Source: Campylobacterales bacterium
GTDB taxonomy: Bacteria; Campylobacterota; Campylobacteria; Campylobacterales; Sulfurimonadaceae
Assembly (NCBI GenBank): GCA_026390135.1
Contig: JAPLGN010000006.1
Coordinates: 1-64,000 of the forward strand
Direction: 5' to 3'
Length of the DNA stretch: 64,000 nucleotides
The position numbers and the translations under genes are program-made. The notes under the pieces were generated by a model that had not been told where the DNA came from, ran no database searches, and saw only the letters and a list, made by a program, of their open reading frames with translations. This document shows positions 31,141 through 40,749 of this stretch, in pieces. The number at the start of each line of letters is the position of its first letter. The stretch's first letter is position 1.

Positions 31141-32469
31141 TTATTTCACAATCTTCGCTTTAATCGCCTCTTCTTCAACCATATCTTTACGGTATTTAAC
31201 GACGACAAGATTTTCGGTTTCATTGATAAACCATTCTGCAATATGTTCATGTTCCAAGTTGTTTAGTTTTTCCATATCGACATGATCCATAGGGATATAT
31301 AGATGTGAAAAACGCAGTGGATTAGTCAGTTTCATTGTCCATAAAAGCCACAGCGTCGTGACGACGACCAATGCTAACGCTAACGTCTCTTTGTTCGAAT
31401 ACTGTAATGCAAGCCCTGCCACAATCCCGCCAATAAACGTCATGAGATACGCAAAGCCGTTGGCAATACCCAATGCAGCCCCTTTTTGGTGGACTTTAGC
31501 AAACTTGCTAATCATTGATTGCACCAAAGGTTCCATCATGTTAAAGGCGATAAAGAAGCTCACAACGCCTAAAACAAATTGCCAGCTTTGCGTCGCAAAT
31601 CCCATAAGGGTAAAGGCTGCAATAAACAGTACGATAGAGATAAGAAATATTTGTTTTGGTTTATTGTATTTTTCGCCAAACACAGCAGCAGGTCCCATAG
31701 CAACCAGTCCTGCTAATAATGCCGGAACATAAACTTTCCACAAATCAGCGGCTACCCAATCAAATCCTTTTATTGTGTTCGTCCCGATTAACAATACAGG
31801 GATGAGGACAAATGCAATTGTCATAAGCCCTTTTTGCATTCCATTGATGATAATCATATTGAGAAGATTAGGATCTTTGAGAATATCACGTGTGTTAGTA
31901 GAAGAGTGATAAATATGGCGGATGCGCGGGGGTGTCGGAACTTTTGTAAAGAGGACGATCATTGAAAGAATCGACAAAACAGCTGTTATCCAAAAGAGTG
32001 AAGAAAGTCCGTAGTGTGAAGCAATTACAGGTCCAAGACCCATGGCAGCTGCGAAACTAATTGCAATCGTTCCTCCCATGAGAGCCATAGCGTGTCCACG
32101 TTTTTCTTCATTTACGAGGTCGCTGATCATAGCTGGGATAACTGCACCAATAGCACCTGCACCTTGTAAAAATCGTCCAAACATAAGAGTGTAAATATCA
32201 GCACTCACTGCACAAATGATAGAGCCTACGAGAAAAATAATCAGTCCAATAAGAATTGTGGGTTTACGACCGATTTTATCACTCATTATCCCAAATGGGA
32301 GTTGAAAAATCGCTTGAGTGAGAGCATATCCGCCGACAGTAATCCCTATAAGGAGGGGCGTAGCACCTTGAAGCGTTAATCCATAGACGGAAAGAACCGG
32401 TAAAACTAGAAAAAGACCGAAAAAACGAAGCGATAAAATCGCGGAAAGAGGCATAACTGTTTTAAACAC
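31141..32469 (-). CDS. MFS transporter, YajR-like drug/proton antiporter group
   Basis: 442 residues with twelve membrane helices and motif A between helices 2 and 3 (GIMSDKIGRKPTILIG near 61-76) plus GRFLQGAGAIGAVIPA near 97, typical of proton-driven efflux. After helix 12 a soluble tail of about 60 residues (MDHVDMEKLNNLEHEHIAEW and on) looks like the extra C-terminal domain of YajR-type carriers. Substrate unknown. Its own promoter is likely at 32502-32507. Confidence 0.85.
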   Translation of the reverse strand: MFKTVMPLSAILSLRFFGLFLVLPVLSVYGLTLQGATPLLIGITVGGYALTQAIFQLPFGIMSDKIGRKPTILIGLIIFLVGSIICAVSADIYTLMFGRFLQGAGAIGAVIPAMISDLVNEEKRGHAMALMGGTIAISFAAAMGLGPVIASHYGLSSLFWITAVLSILSMIVLFTKVPTPPRIRHIYHSSTNTRDILKDPNLLNMIIINGMQKGLMTIAFVLIPVLLIGTNTIKGFDWVAADLWKVYVPALLAGLVAMGPAAVFGEKYNKPKQIFLISIVLFIAAFTLMGFATQSWQFVLGVVSFFIAFNMMEPLVQSMISKFAKVHQKGAALGIANGFAYLMTFIGGIVAGLALQYSNKETLALALVVVTTLWLLWTMKLTNPLRFSHLYIPMDHVDMEKLNNLEHEHIAEWFINETENLVVVKYRKDMVEEEAIKAKIVK

Positions 32470-32501
32470 ATTGTGACCTTAGATGAGATAAAATATTTGT
32501 C

Positions 32502-32507
32502 ATTATA
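32502..32507 (-). promoter_or_regulatory. -10 box of the MFS transporter gene
   Basis: TATAAT on the minus strand about 33 bases before the transporter start. Confidence 0.45.
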
Positions 32508-32572
32508 GTATATTCATGTAACACGATTATTTGAAGAAAGAATTACTAAGTCTAGTCTAAGGATATGTGTCA

Positions 32573-33044
32573 ATGAAAATCGTTTTAGCAACGTCGAACA
32601 AAGGAAAAGTACGTGAGATTATTGAGCTGCTTCATGATCATGAGGTGTATCCGTATACCGATTTGATGGAAGGATTTGAGATTATTGAGGATGGGGAAAC
32701 ATTTAAAGAAAATGCTCTCATAAAAGCCCGTGCGGTTTATCATGCGCTAGGAGATGTTGATGCCATTGTTATCGCCGATGACAGCGGTATTAGCGTGGAT
32801 GCATTGGGAGGAGAACCTGGAATTTACAGTGCTCGTTACGGTGGTGAGAATGCAACCGATAAAGAGAATATGAACAAACTCATAAATGCCTTAAAACAAC
32901 AAGGATTGGACTCTTCAAAGGCACATTACACCGCAGCCATTGCTATTGTAACGCGACCGTTCCAAAGGATTGAATTTGGCGAAGATTTTAATCGATCAGA
33001 TTAAAACACAGCGTTCTTACACCGGTAGCGTCGCCACAAAATAA
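32573..33044 (+). pseudogene. rdgB: RdgB/HAM1 nucleotide pyrophosphatase gene with internal deletion
   Basis: The family hydrolyses dITP, XTP and similar bad nucleotides. The N-terminal two thirds are intact: ATSNKGKVREI, FKENALIKAR, ADDSGISVDALGGEPGIYSARY. At about 32951-32958 the frame jumps: the original frame gives an unrelated tail and stops at 33004, while the +1 frame reads RSKGLNLAKILIDQIKTQ, the expected C-terminal helix, to a stop at 33044. Against ~197-residue E. coli RdgB about 50-55 residues are missing, including the GFGYDP motif, so the product should be inactive. An assembly error is possible. ATG at 32573 follows TAAGGA. Confidence 0.8.
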
Positions 33045-33796
33045 AAGAAGATGATTCCCACAACAATACGATAAATTGCGAACGGTGTAAAGGTATGACG
33101 GCTAACAAACCCTACAAAAAGTTTAACTGTAAAAAAAGCAAAAATAAATGCGGTTACAAAGGCAACAGCAAGCATTGAATAATCATCGACGATCATTTCA
33201 TGGCGATGTTTGATCAAATCGTAAGCGGTAGCAATCATCATCGTAGGAATTGCCAAAAGAAACGAAAATTCTGCCGCACTTTTGCGGTTCAGTCCCAAAA
33301 AGAGCCCTCCGATGATGGTAGCACCCGATCGGCTTGTCCCCGGAACCATAGAGAGGCTTTGAAATAGACCGATAATGAGTGCTTCTTTATAGGTGAGAGC
33401 GCTTAAATCTTTTCCCTCTTCGATGGGCTTATCACGCCGTATGTACTCTACGATTAAAAATATTATTCCCCCAGCGATGAGCATAATGCTGACCGTTTCA
33501 ACGCCAAAAAGAGCTTTGATATGTTTGTAAAACAAAAATCCAAGTACTCCTGCGGGTAAAAAAGCGATGGCTATTTTCAGCCACAGTGTCTTATCGGCAA
33601 GGAGCCGTTGTGCGTAAAGAAACAATACGGCAAGGATACTTCCCAGTTGAATAGAGACTTCGAACGCTTTGTGCGCTGCAGTTTGTTGCAGTCCTAAAAG
33701 TTGAGAAGCTAAAATTAGGTGACCCGTGGAGGAGACAGGAAGAAATTCGGTTACCCCCTCAAGGGCACCTAAAAACAAGGCATCAAATAAAGTCAT
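33017..33796 (-). CDS. uppP: Undecaprenyl-diphosphate phosphatase
   Basis: Integral membrane enzyme that recycles undecaprenyl-PP to undecaprenyl-P for peptidoglycan and for glycan carriers such as those of the pgl system. 259 residues, about eight helices. Family motifs: EGVTEFLPVSSTGHLILAS near 13-31 (catalytic Glu and Ser/His) and VPGTSRSGATIIGG near 152-165 with the catalytic Arg. Its 3' end overlaps the rdgB remnant in convergent orientation. Confers bacitracin tolerance in many species. Confidence 0.96.
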   Translation of the reverse strand: MTLFDALFLGALEGVTEFLPVSSTGHLILASQLLGLQQTAAHKAFEVSIQLGSILAVLFLYAQRLLADKTLWLKIAIAFLPAGVLGFLFYKHIKALFGVETVSIMLIAGGIIFLIVEYIRRDKPIEEGKDLSALTYKEALIIGLFQSLSMVPGTSRSGATIIGGLFLGLNRKSAAEFSFLLAIPTMMIATAYDLIKHRHEMIVDDYSMLAVAFVTAFIFAFFTVKLFVGFVSRHTFTPFAIYRIVVGIIFFYFVATLPV

Positions 33797-33819
33797 ACAA
33801 GACCCTTTTTTTTAACGTT

Positions 33820-33825
33820 ATTATA
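33820..33825 (-). promoter_or_regulatory. -10 box of uppP
   Basis: GC followed by TATAAT on the minus strand, about 24 bases before the uppP ATG. Confidence 0.5.
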
Positions 33826-33854
33826 GCTTAAACCTCCCCTAACTTCCTCTTGGC

Positions 33855-33860
33855 TATAAT
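33855..33860 (+). promoter_or_regulatory. -10 box of the aminotransferase-hisZ-purA unit
   Basis: GGC followed by TATAAT about 49 bases before the aminotransferase ATG. Confidence 0.55.
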
Positions 33861-33908
33861 TCGAACATTTGGTATTAATAATATACTCTATAACATTCAA
33901 GGAAAAAC

Positions 33909-35015
33909 ATGCTCCTCTTTACTCCAGGACCTACCCCAGTACCCGAATCTGTCCGTGTCGCGATGGCTGGTGAAACTATTCATCACCGCACACCGGAATT
34001 TGAAGCGATTTTTGAGCGAACGCGCACATTGTTGTTTGAATTACTTGGAATGGATGAGGTGTTGATGCTTGCCTCTTCCGGTACTGGAGCGATGGAAGGG
34101 GCGGTTATTAATCTTGCTCACTCCAAACTTCTCTCTATTAACTCAGGAAAATTCGGTGAGCGTTTTGGCAAAATTGCACAGGCTCATGGGATTGCCAATG
34201 TTGAAATTAAGCATGAATGGGACACTCCTGCAACCGTAGAAGAGGTTCAGGCAGCTTTAATCGCAAATCCTGATATTGATGCTATCGCGATTCAAATTTG
34301 TGAATCGGCAGGCGGACTTCGACATAACGTTGAAGCCATTGCACATGCGGTAAAAGCGCACAATCCTGCTATTATGGTCATTGCTGATGGTATTACGGCG
34401 GTGGGTGTTGAGAAAATCGACGTAACGAATATTGACTGTTTGATTTCAGGAAGCCAAAAAGCATTGATGCTCCCTCCGGGGCTTGCTATTATGGGTCTTT
34501 CCAATGCAGCGATTGAGAAAATCGGAAAAGGCAAAGGCTATTATTTTAACCTTGCCACCGAGATTAAAAATCAGCGTAAAAATACCACTGCATGGACGGC
34601 TGCTACAACGATCACGATCGGGTTAGAGAGTGTTTTAAACCGTATTAAAGCGGAGGGCGGACTTGAAAAACTGTATGCTCAAACAGCGCTTCGTGCACGA
34701 GCAACAAGGGAAGCAATGGTGGCAATCGGTTTGAGTATTTATCCGACAAATCCAGCGGATTCCATGACAACCATCGGAGACCCTGAAGCCAAAAAAATCC
34801 GAGCATTGTTGCAAAAAGAGTTTGAAGTCAATGTTGCGGGTGGGCAGGATCATATTAAAGACACAATTTTTCGTATCAATCACATGGGGCTTATAAACGT
34901 TTATGAGGCAGCATGGGTCGTTAACAGTGTAGAGCTTGCGTTGGATAAAATGGGTCGAAGAACTTTTGACGGGACAGCAAATCGTATCTTTAATACCATT
35001 TACTTTGGGCTGTAA
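33909..35015 (+). CDS. Class V PLP aminotransferase (PucG/alanine-glyoxylate type)
   Basis: 368 residues, fold type I. MLLFTPGPTPVPESV opens the protein as in the PucG/serine-pyruvate/alanine-glyoxylate group. SSGTGAMEGAVINL near 57 binds the cofactor phosphate, IADGITAVGVEKID near 157 holds the PLP aspartate, and SGSQKALMLPPGLA near 180 holds the Schiff-base lysine. Natural substrates are not given by sequence; small amino acids with glyoxylate or pyruvate are likely. Two bases separate it from the HisZ-like gene. Confidence 0.88.
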   Translation: MLLFTPGPTPVPESVRVAMAGETIHHRTPEFEAIFERTRTLLFELLGMDEVLMLASSGTGAMEGAVINLAHSKLLSINSGKFGERFGKIAQAHGIANVEIKHEWDTPATVEEVQAALIANPDIDAIAIQICESAGGLRHNVEAIAHAVKAHNPAIMVIADGITAVGVEKIDVTNIDCLISGSQKALMLPPGLAIMGLSNAAIEKIGKGKGYYFNLATEIKNQRKNTTAWTAATTITIGLESVLNRIKAEGGLEKLYAQTALRARATREAMVAIGLSIYPTNPADSMTTIGDPEAKKIRALLQKEFEVNVAGGQDHIKDTIFRINHMGLINVYEAAWVVNSVELALDKMGRRTFDGTANRIFNTIYFGL

Positions 35016-35017
35016 CG

Positions 35018-37122
<2,105 letters not shown>

Positions 37123-37124
37123 TT

Positions 37125-37544
37125 GTGAAATCAAAATACACTTCTCTGGTCAAGCTTAAAAAAAGAGAGCTCGACCACGCGGAGCGTGATCTTGTCAGTG
37201 CAAATAGTATATTAACCCTTACTTCAATTGCTCTTGATGATGCGTACATCCTCCTTCAATCTCTTAGTCTTCCCACTAGCGGTACAGTTAGTGAATTTAC
37301 TCAATCACAAATACTCATTCAAACCCAACATTACGAGATAGAACAATGTGCTAATAATCTAGCCAAAGCGCAACAAAATTTGTATCAGATGCAGCAGCAC
37401 TTTAAAGCTGCAATGATGGAGTATGAAAAGTTTAAATACCTCCAATTGCAAGAGACGCAAGCGCACAGTGCGAAAATTAAAAAAGAAGAGGCTAAAATGC
37501 TTGATGAAATTGGGGTTATGACCTACAAAAGAGAGCCTTTATGA
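37125..37544 (+). CDS. FliJ-like flagellar export chaperone
   Basis: 139 residues, almost all helix, forming a predicted long antiparallel coiled coil (LKKRELDHAERDLVSAN; then KAQQNLYQMQQHFKAAM). FliJ sits in the flagellar export ATPase complex. H. pylori and C. jejuni have a divergent FliJ gene right after purA (recalled), which supports this call, as the sequence itself is generic. GTG start 2 bases after the purA stop, so coupled to it; ATGA overlap with the next gene. Confidence 0.75.
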   Translation: MKSKYTSLVKLKKRELDHAERDLVSANSILTLTSIALDDAYILLQSLSLPTSGTVSEFTQSQILIQTQHYEIEQCANNLAKAQQNLYQMQQHFKAAMMEYEKFKYLQLQETQAHSAKIKKEEAKMLDEIGVMTYKREPL

Positions 37545-38065
37545 AAATTATACTTATATTATTACTGTCATTTGGTGTCGTTTTGGGAGCACAAAATAAA
37601 TCGTATGAATGTACAAAAATATTTGAATCTAGAAAAAATGAATTGTTAATCGAGCTTGGAAAAATTGATGAACAAAAACAGGCACTTGATGCTCTCAAGC
37701 GAGCTACGGAAGATTTATTAAAGAAAAAAGAGTCATTGGTTCAGGGCAAGGGTACGGCAGTAGAGCAAAAGCTTGCCGAAATAAAAACACGAGAAGCATC
37801 AATAAAAAAAATGGCTGACGAGAATAAAAAGATTTTAGAAGAGATGAAACAGCTTAAAAGTGACAAAGTTTCTCAAACCTTTGCAAAAATGAAGCCAGGG
37901 GCTGCGTCGGGGATTCTTTCACAAATGGGAACAGATGAAGTAGCTGAGATTATGGGCACTTTAAACTCAAAAGTTGTTGGACAAATTTTAGGAAAAATGG
38001 ATCCCAAAAAAGCGTCAGAAGTGACAGCGGCATTACGCCGTATGCCACCAGTTCCATCGAAATAA
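37541..38065 (+). CDS. MotE-like periplasmic motility protein
   Basis: 174 residues. A signal peptide (MKIILILLLSFGVVLGA) is followed by a coiled coil near 25-105 and a C-terminal MgtE-N-like domain (MKPGAASGILSQMGTDEVAE, then KMDPKKASEVTAAL). MotE in other bacteria is a chaperone for the stator-associated protein MotC. By position it matches C. jejuni Cj1496c, reported as an N-glycoprotein that affects motility-linked traits. Only one NKS sequon is present and its -2 residue is Ala, so it may not be glycosylated here. Confidence 0.8.
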   Translation: MKIILILLLSFGVVLGAQNKSYECTKIFESRKNELLIELGKIDEQKQALDALKRATEDLLKKKESLVQGKGTAVEQKLAEIKTREASIKKMADENKKILEEMKQLKSDKVSQTFAKMKPGAASGILSQMGTDEVAEIMGTLNSKVVGQILGKMDPKKASEVTAALRRMPPVPSK

Positions 38066-38080
38066 TCACAAAGTCCTAGT

Positions 38081-38761
38081 GTGAATATTTGCGGCACTAT
38101 TGATTATCAAAAAGATGGTCCTTCGTTCATTAAAAATTTAGCTCTTCGATTATGGGCGCATTGGTGCTTAAAAGCCGTGGGAACAATGAGTTTTATTGCT
38201 CTTTTTTTTGTCCTTTATTTCTATCTTTTAACGCATCATTTTTACACAGTGACACAAATTCCATTAGTACGTGTTGATAAATGGATTTCTTTTAATGATT
38301 TTTATCTCTATTTTTATCTCTCGTTATGGGTGTATGTATCACTTCCTCCCGCGCTTATAAAGACTAAAAAAGAGTTACTCTACTACGGTTTGTATGTGGG
38401 AGCAGTTTCGGTAATTGGTATACTTTTTTATCTTTTTTTTCCAACTGTTATTCCTCAAAACAGTAATGATTGGGCTGTATCGTCTAATATGGAATTATTA
38501 AAATCAGTAGATATGGGAGGAAATGCTTTTCCCTCTTTGCATGTCGCTACAGCTTTTTTTTCCTTTTTTTGGCTTCATTTACATTTAAAGCAGATGCATG
38601 GATCCAAAATAATTATTGGGATAAATGCTCTATGGTGTTTAGGAATAGTGTACTCGACAATGGCAATTAAACAACATGTTTTTTTGGATGTACTGGGAGG
38701 CTTGATTTTGGGAGGGGTAGCTGCATTTTTTACATTACGACATCACAAAAAAGTTTTCTAA
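38081..38761 (+). CDS. PAP2-family membrane phosphatase
   Basis: 226 residues with about six membrane helices. PAP2 motifs are partial but clear: NAFPSLHVATAFFSFFW near 147-163 (motif 2) and AIKQHVFLDVLGGLILG near 199-215 (motif 3, with His and Asp). It resembles AUR1/inositolphosphoryl-transferase-like PAP2 proteins more than LpxE. GTG start with a weak site. It interrupts the purA-to-carA block otherwise shared with C. jejuni, so may be a lineage insertion. Substrate unknown; a lipid phosphate is likely. Confidence 0.82.
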   Translation: MNICGTIDYQKDGPSFIKNLALRLWAHWCLKAVGTMSFIALFFVLYFYLLTHHFYTVTQIPLVRVDKWISFNDFYLYFYLSLWVYVSLPPALIKTKKELLYYGLYVGAVSVIGILFYLFFPTVIPQNSNDWAVSSNMELLKSVDMGGNAFPSLHVATAFFSFFWLHLHLKQMHGSKIIIGINALWCLGIVYSTMAIKQHVFLDVLGGLILGGVAAFFTLRHHKKVF

Positions 38762-38784
38762 GCCATTTTAGAGGTCATCTAAAG

Positions 38785-38790
38785 TACAAT
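38785..38790 (+). promoter_or_regulatory. Possible -10 box for DUF507-carA
   Basis: TACAAT about 27 bases before the DUF507 ATG; a second candidate TACACT at 38801 is too close to the start. Confidence 0.3.
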
Positions 38791-38816
38791 AACAAAAAAG
38801 TACACTAGGGCTGCTC

Positions 38817-39368
38817 ATGAAAGTTTCACTCTCACATTTACCTCATATTTCGAGTCGCATTGCCGTAGATCTTAACCGAAGCGGACTGGTTACGATGACT
38901 CATGGCTTGGAAGCAACGGCGCATGAAGCTGAAAAAATATTGATTGAGAGCGTTAAGCGTGAAATGGCGCTGGAAGAAAAAGTTAAAGAAATCGTCAACG
39001 CCAACGAAGAGCAAATTGACTATTATTTAGCCGATGAACGACAACTCTTTTTTATGATCAAAAAAAGATTAGCACCTGATTTTGGGGTTATTCTGTCGTA
39101 TGAGGATCGTTATTCGGATATTGCACATCAAATTTTGGATGTATTGTACGAAGAAGATTTAATTCATTACGATGTCAGTGAAAATCGTATTAAGAATATT
39201 ATTTATGATGCAATGACCGCTTTTATCGCCGATGCCAGTGAAATTGAAAATGCAGTATATGAAAAAATTAAAAGCTATAAGCGTCGTATGATTCCGGGAA
39301 CGGATGAATATGATATCTTGTATGAAAAATTATACAAAGATGAATTACAAAAACGGGGGATGGCGTAA
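38817..39368 (+). CDS. DUF507 family protein
   Basis: 183 residues, cytoplasmic, mostly helical, with two similar halves typical of DUF507: an N-terminal VTMTHGLEATAHEAEKILIES and a C-terminal EENLIHYDV-like segment (EEDLIHYDVSENRIKNIIYD near 118-137). Function unknown. Its stop overlaps the carA start by one base, as in C. jejuni where a DUF507 gene precedes carA (recalled). The conserved pairing implies co-expression and not necessarily a role in carbamoyl phosphate synthesis. Confidence 0.87.
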   Translation: MKVSLSHLPHISSRIAVDLNRSGLVTMTHGLEATAHEAEKILIESVKREMALEEKVKEIVNANEEQIDYYLADERQLFFMIKKRLAPDFGVILSYEDRYSDIAHQILDVLYEEDLIHYDVSENRIKNIIYDAMTAFIADASEIENAVYEKIKSYKRRMIPGTDEYDILYEKLYKDELQKRGMA

Positions 39369-40495
39369 TGCGTGACGTATGGATTTATCTCGAGAATGGT
39401 ACTTTTCTTCAAGCAAAAAGCTTTGGAGCAAATGCAACAAGCGTTGGTGAAATCGTTTTTAATACTTCACTTACAGGTTACCAAGAGATTATTTCTGACC
39501 CCTCGTATGCGGGACAATTTATTACATTTACTATGCCTGAGATCGGTAATGTTGGAGTCAATGATGAAGACATGGAAAGCAGTGCCGCTCATTGTAAAGG
39601 GGTAATAGTTCGTCAATATCAAAGCCAATATTCCTCTTTTAGAGCACAAGAAGCCTTGCATACATTTTTAGAAAAACACGGAGTTATCGGTATCTGTGAT
39701 ATCGACACCCGTTTTTTGACTAAAATGCTTCGTACGCAAGGTGCCATGATGATGATCGCTTCAACGGAAGTAAGCGACAAAGAGGAACTTAAATCTCTCC
39801 TTGAAGCAGCGCCTCGTATAGAAGAGGTGAATTACATCGAAGAAGTGAGCACAAAAGTAGCTTACATGCACCGTAATGGCGTTTATGACCCGTTTAGTTT
39901 TCGTTATAACGAGGCACCTGCACCAAAAGCACGTATTGCAGCAATCGACTTTGGGGTCAAACGTAATATTCTGAATGAACTTACGCAAGCGGGTATAGAA
40001 GTGGAAGTGCTTCCCAATAGCTTTAGCGGTGATGATTTAATTGCTCGTTACGATAATAAAGAGATTGATGGTGTATTTCTCTCAAATGGTCCGGGAGATC
40101 CGTTGGTCTTGAAAAAAGAGCAAGAAGAGATTAAAAAACTTATTGCACGTCGTATCCCCTTGTTTGGTATTTGTTTGGGTCATCAGCTCCTTAGCATCGC
40201 GCATGGATATGATACTCATAAACTAAAATTCGGTCACCATGGCGGTAATCATCCTGTTAAAAATGTTCAAACGGGTATGGTAGAGATTACTGCACAAAAT
40301 CATAACTATAATGTTCCCGAATCTGTACGTGAAATTGCGGATGTAACGCATGTAAATCTTTTTGACAATACAATTGAAGGTCTTCGTTATAAAAATTCTC
40401 CAGTATTCTCAGTACAGCATCACCCAGAAGCTAGTCCGGGACCAAAAGAGAGTCGTTATATCTTTTCGGAATTTTTAAATCTAATTGCACGTTAA
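39368..40495 (+). CDS. carA: Carbamoyl-phosphate synthase small subunit
   Basis: Supplies ammonia from glutamine to CarB for pyrimidine and arginine synthesis. 375 residues. Class I amidotransferase domain in the C-terminal half: SNGPGDP near 238, FGICLGHQLLSIAHG near 265-279 with the nucleophile Cys, and HHPEASPGP near 350-358 with catalytic His and Glu. N-terminal domain has the typical NTSLTGYQEIISDPSYAGQ segment. carB is not in the window. Confidence 0.97.
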   Translation: MRDVWIYLENGTFLQAKSFGANATSVGEIVFNTSLTGYQEIISDPSYAGQFITFTMPEIGNVGVNDEDMESSAAHCKGVIVRQYQSQYSSFRAQEALHTFLEKHGVIGICDIDTRFLTKMLRTQGAMMMIASTEVSDKEELKSLLEAAPRIEEVNYIEEVSTKVAYMHRNGVYDPFSFRYNEAPAPKARIAAIDFGVKRNILNELTQAGIEVEVLPNSFSGDDLIARYDNKEIDGVFLSNGPGDPLVLKKEQEEIKKLIARRIPLFGICLGHQLLSIAHGYDTHKLKFGHHGGNHPVKNVQTGMVEITAQNHNYNVPESVREIADVTHVNLFDNTIEGLRYKNSPVFSVQHHPEASPGPKESRYIFSEFLNLIAR

Positions 40496-40509
40496 TATGA
40501 CTAATTAAG

Positions 40510-40537
40510 AGCCAGTGGTAAAAAATTTCTACTGGCT
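40510..40537 (+). terminator. Hairpin after carA
   Basis: AGCCAGT and ACTGGCT form a 7-bp stem around a 14-base loop, 15 bases after the carA stop. No T-run follows, so it is a moderate call. Confidence 0.45.
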
Positions 40538-40691
40538 AACTTCTACGAGTGTTACCTTTCTTCCCTTAATTCTTTTGAAAATCTTAAATTTATCACCAAG
40601 TTCGACAAACAAGCAAAAAATTTAATTATTTAAGATTTATTAAAAGAACCCGTGGCTATTATTAGAGTGTTTAATAGCCTAGAAATGTTAC

Positions 40692-40713
40692 ATTTGTGTT
40701 AAGAAACACAAAT
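40692..40713 (+). promoter_or_regulatory. Perfect inverted repeat upstream of ccoN, candidate operator
   Basis: ATTTGTGTT-AAGA-AACACAAAT, two perfect 9-base arms around 4 bases. It ends 37 bases before the ccoN ATG and overlaps the -35 region of a possible promoter with -10 TATGCT at 40721-40726. The dyad resembles targets of CRP/FNR-family or other dimeric regulators, but is not a canonical FNR box. The rest of 40538-40691 shows no gene. Confidence 0.55.
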
Positions 40714-40749
40714 AGGCTCTTATGCTTTGAATCTTTAAGGAGGTCGTAA

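Noticed and set aside
32573-33004. A short but functional RdgB of ~143 residues
   Set aside because: The missing C-terminal helix is still readable in the +1 frame, so the short product is the result of a deletion and not a natural short form.
40496-40749. Small gene or riboswitch in the carA-ccoN gap
   Set aside because: No open frame with a start site and no riboswitch pattern was found; only a hairpin and the 22-base dyad stand out.
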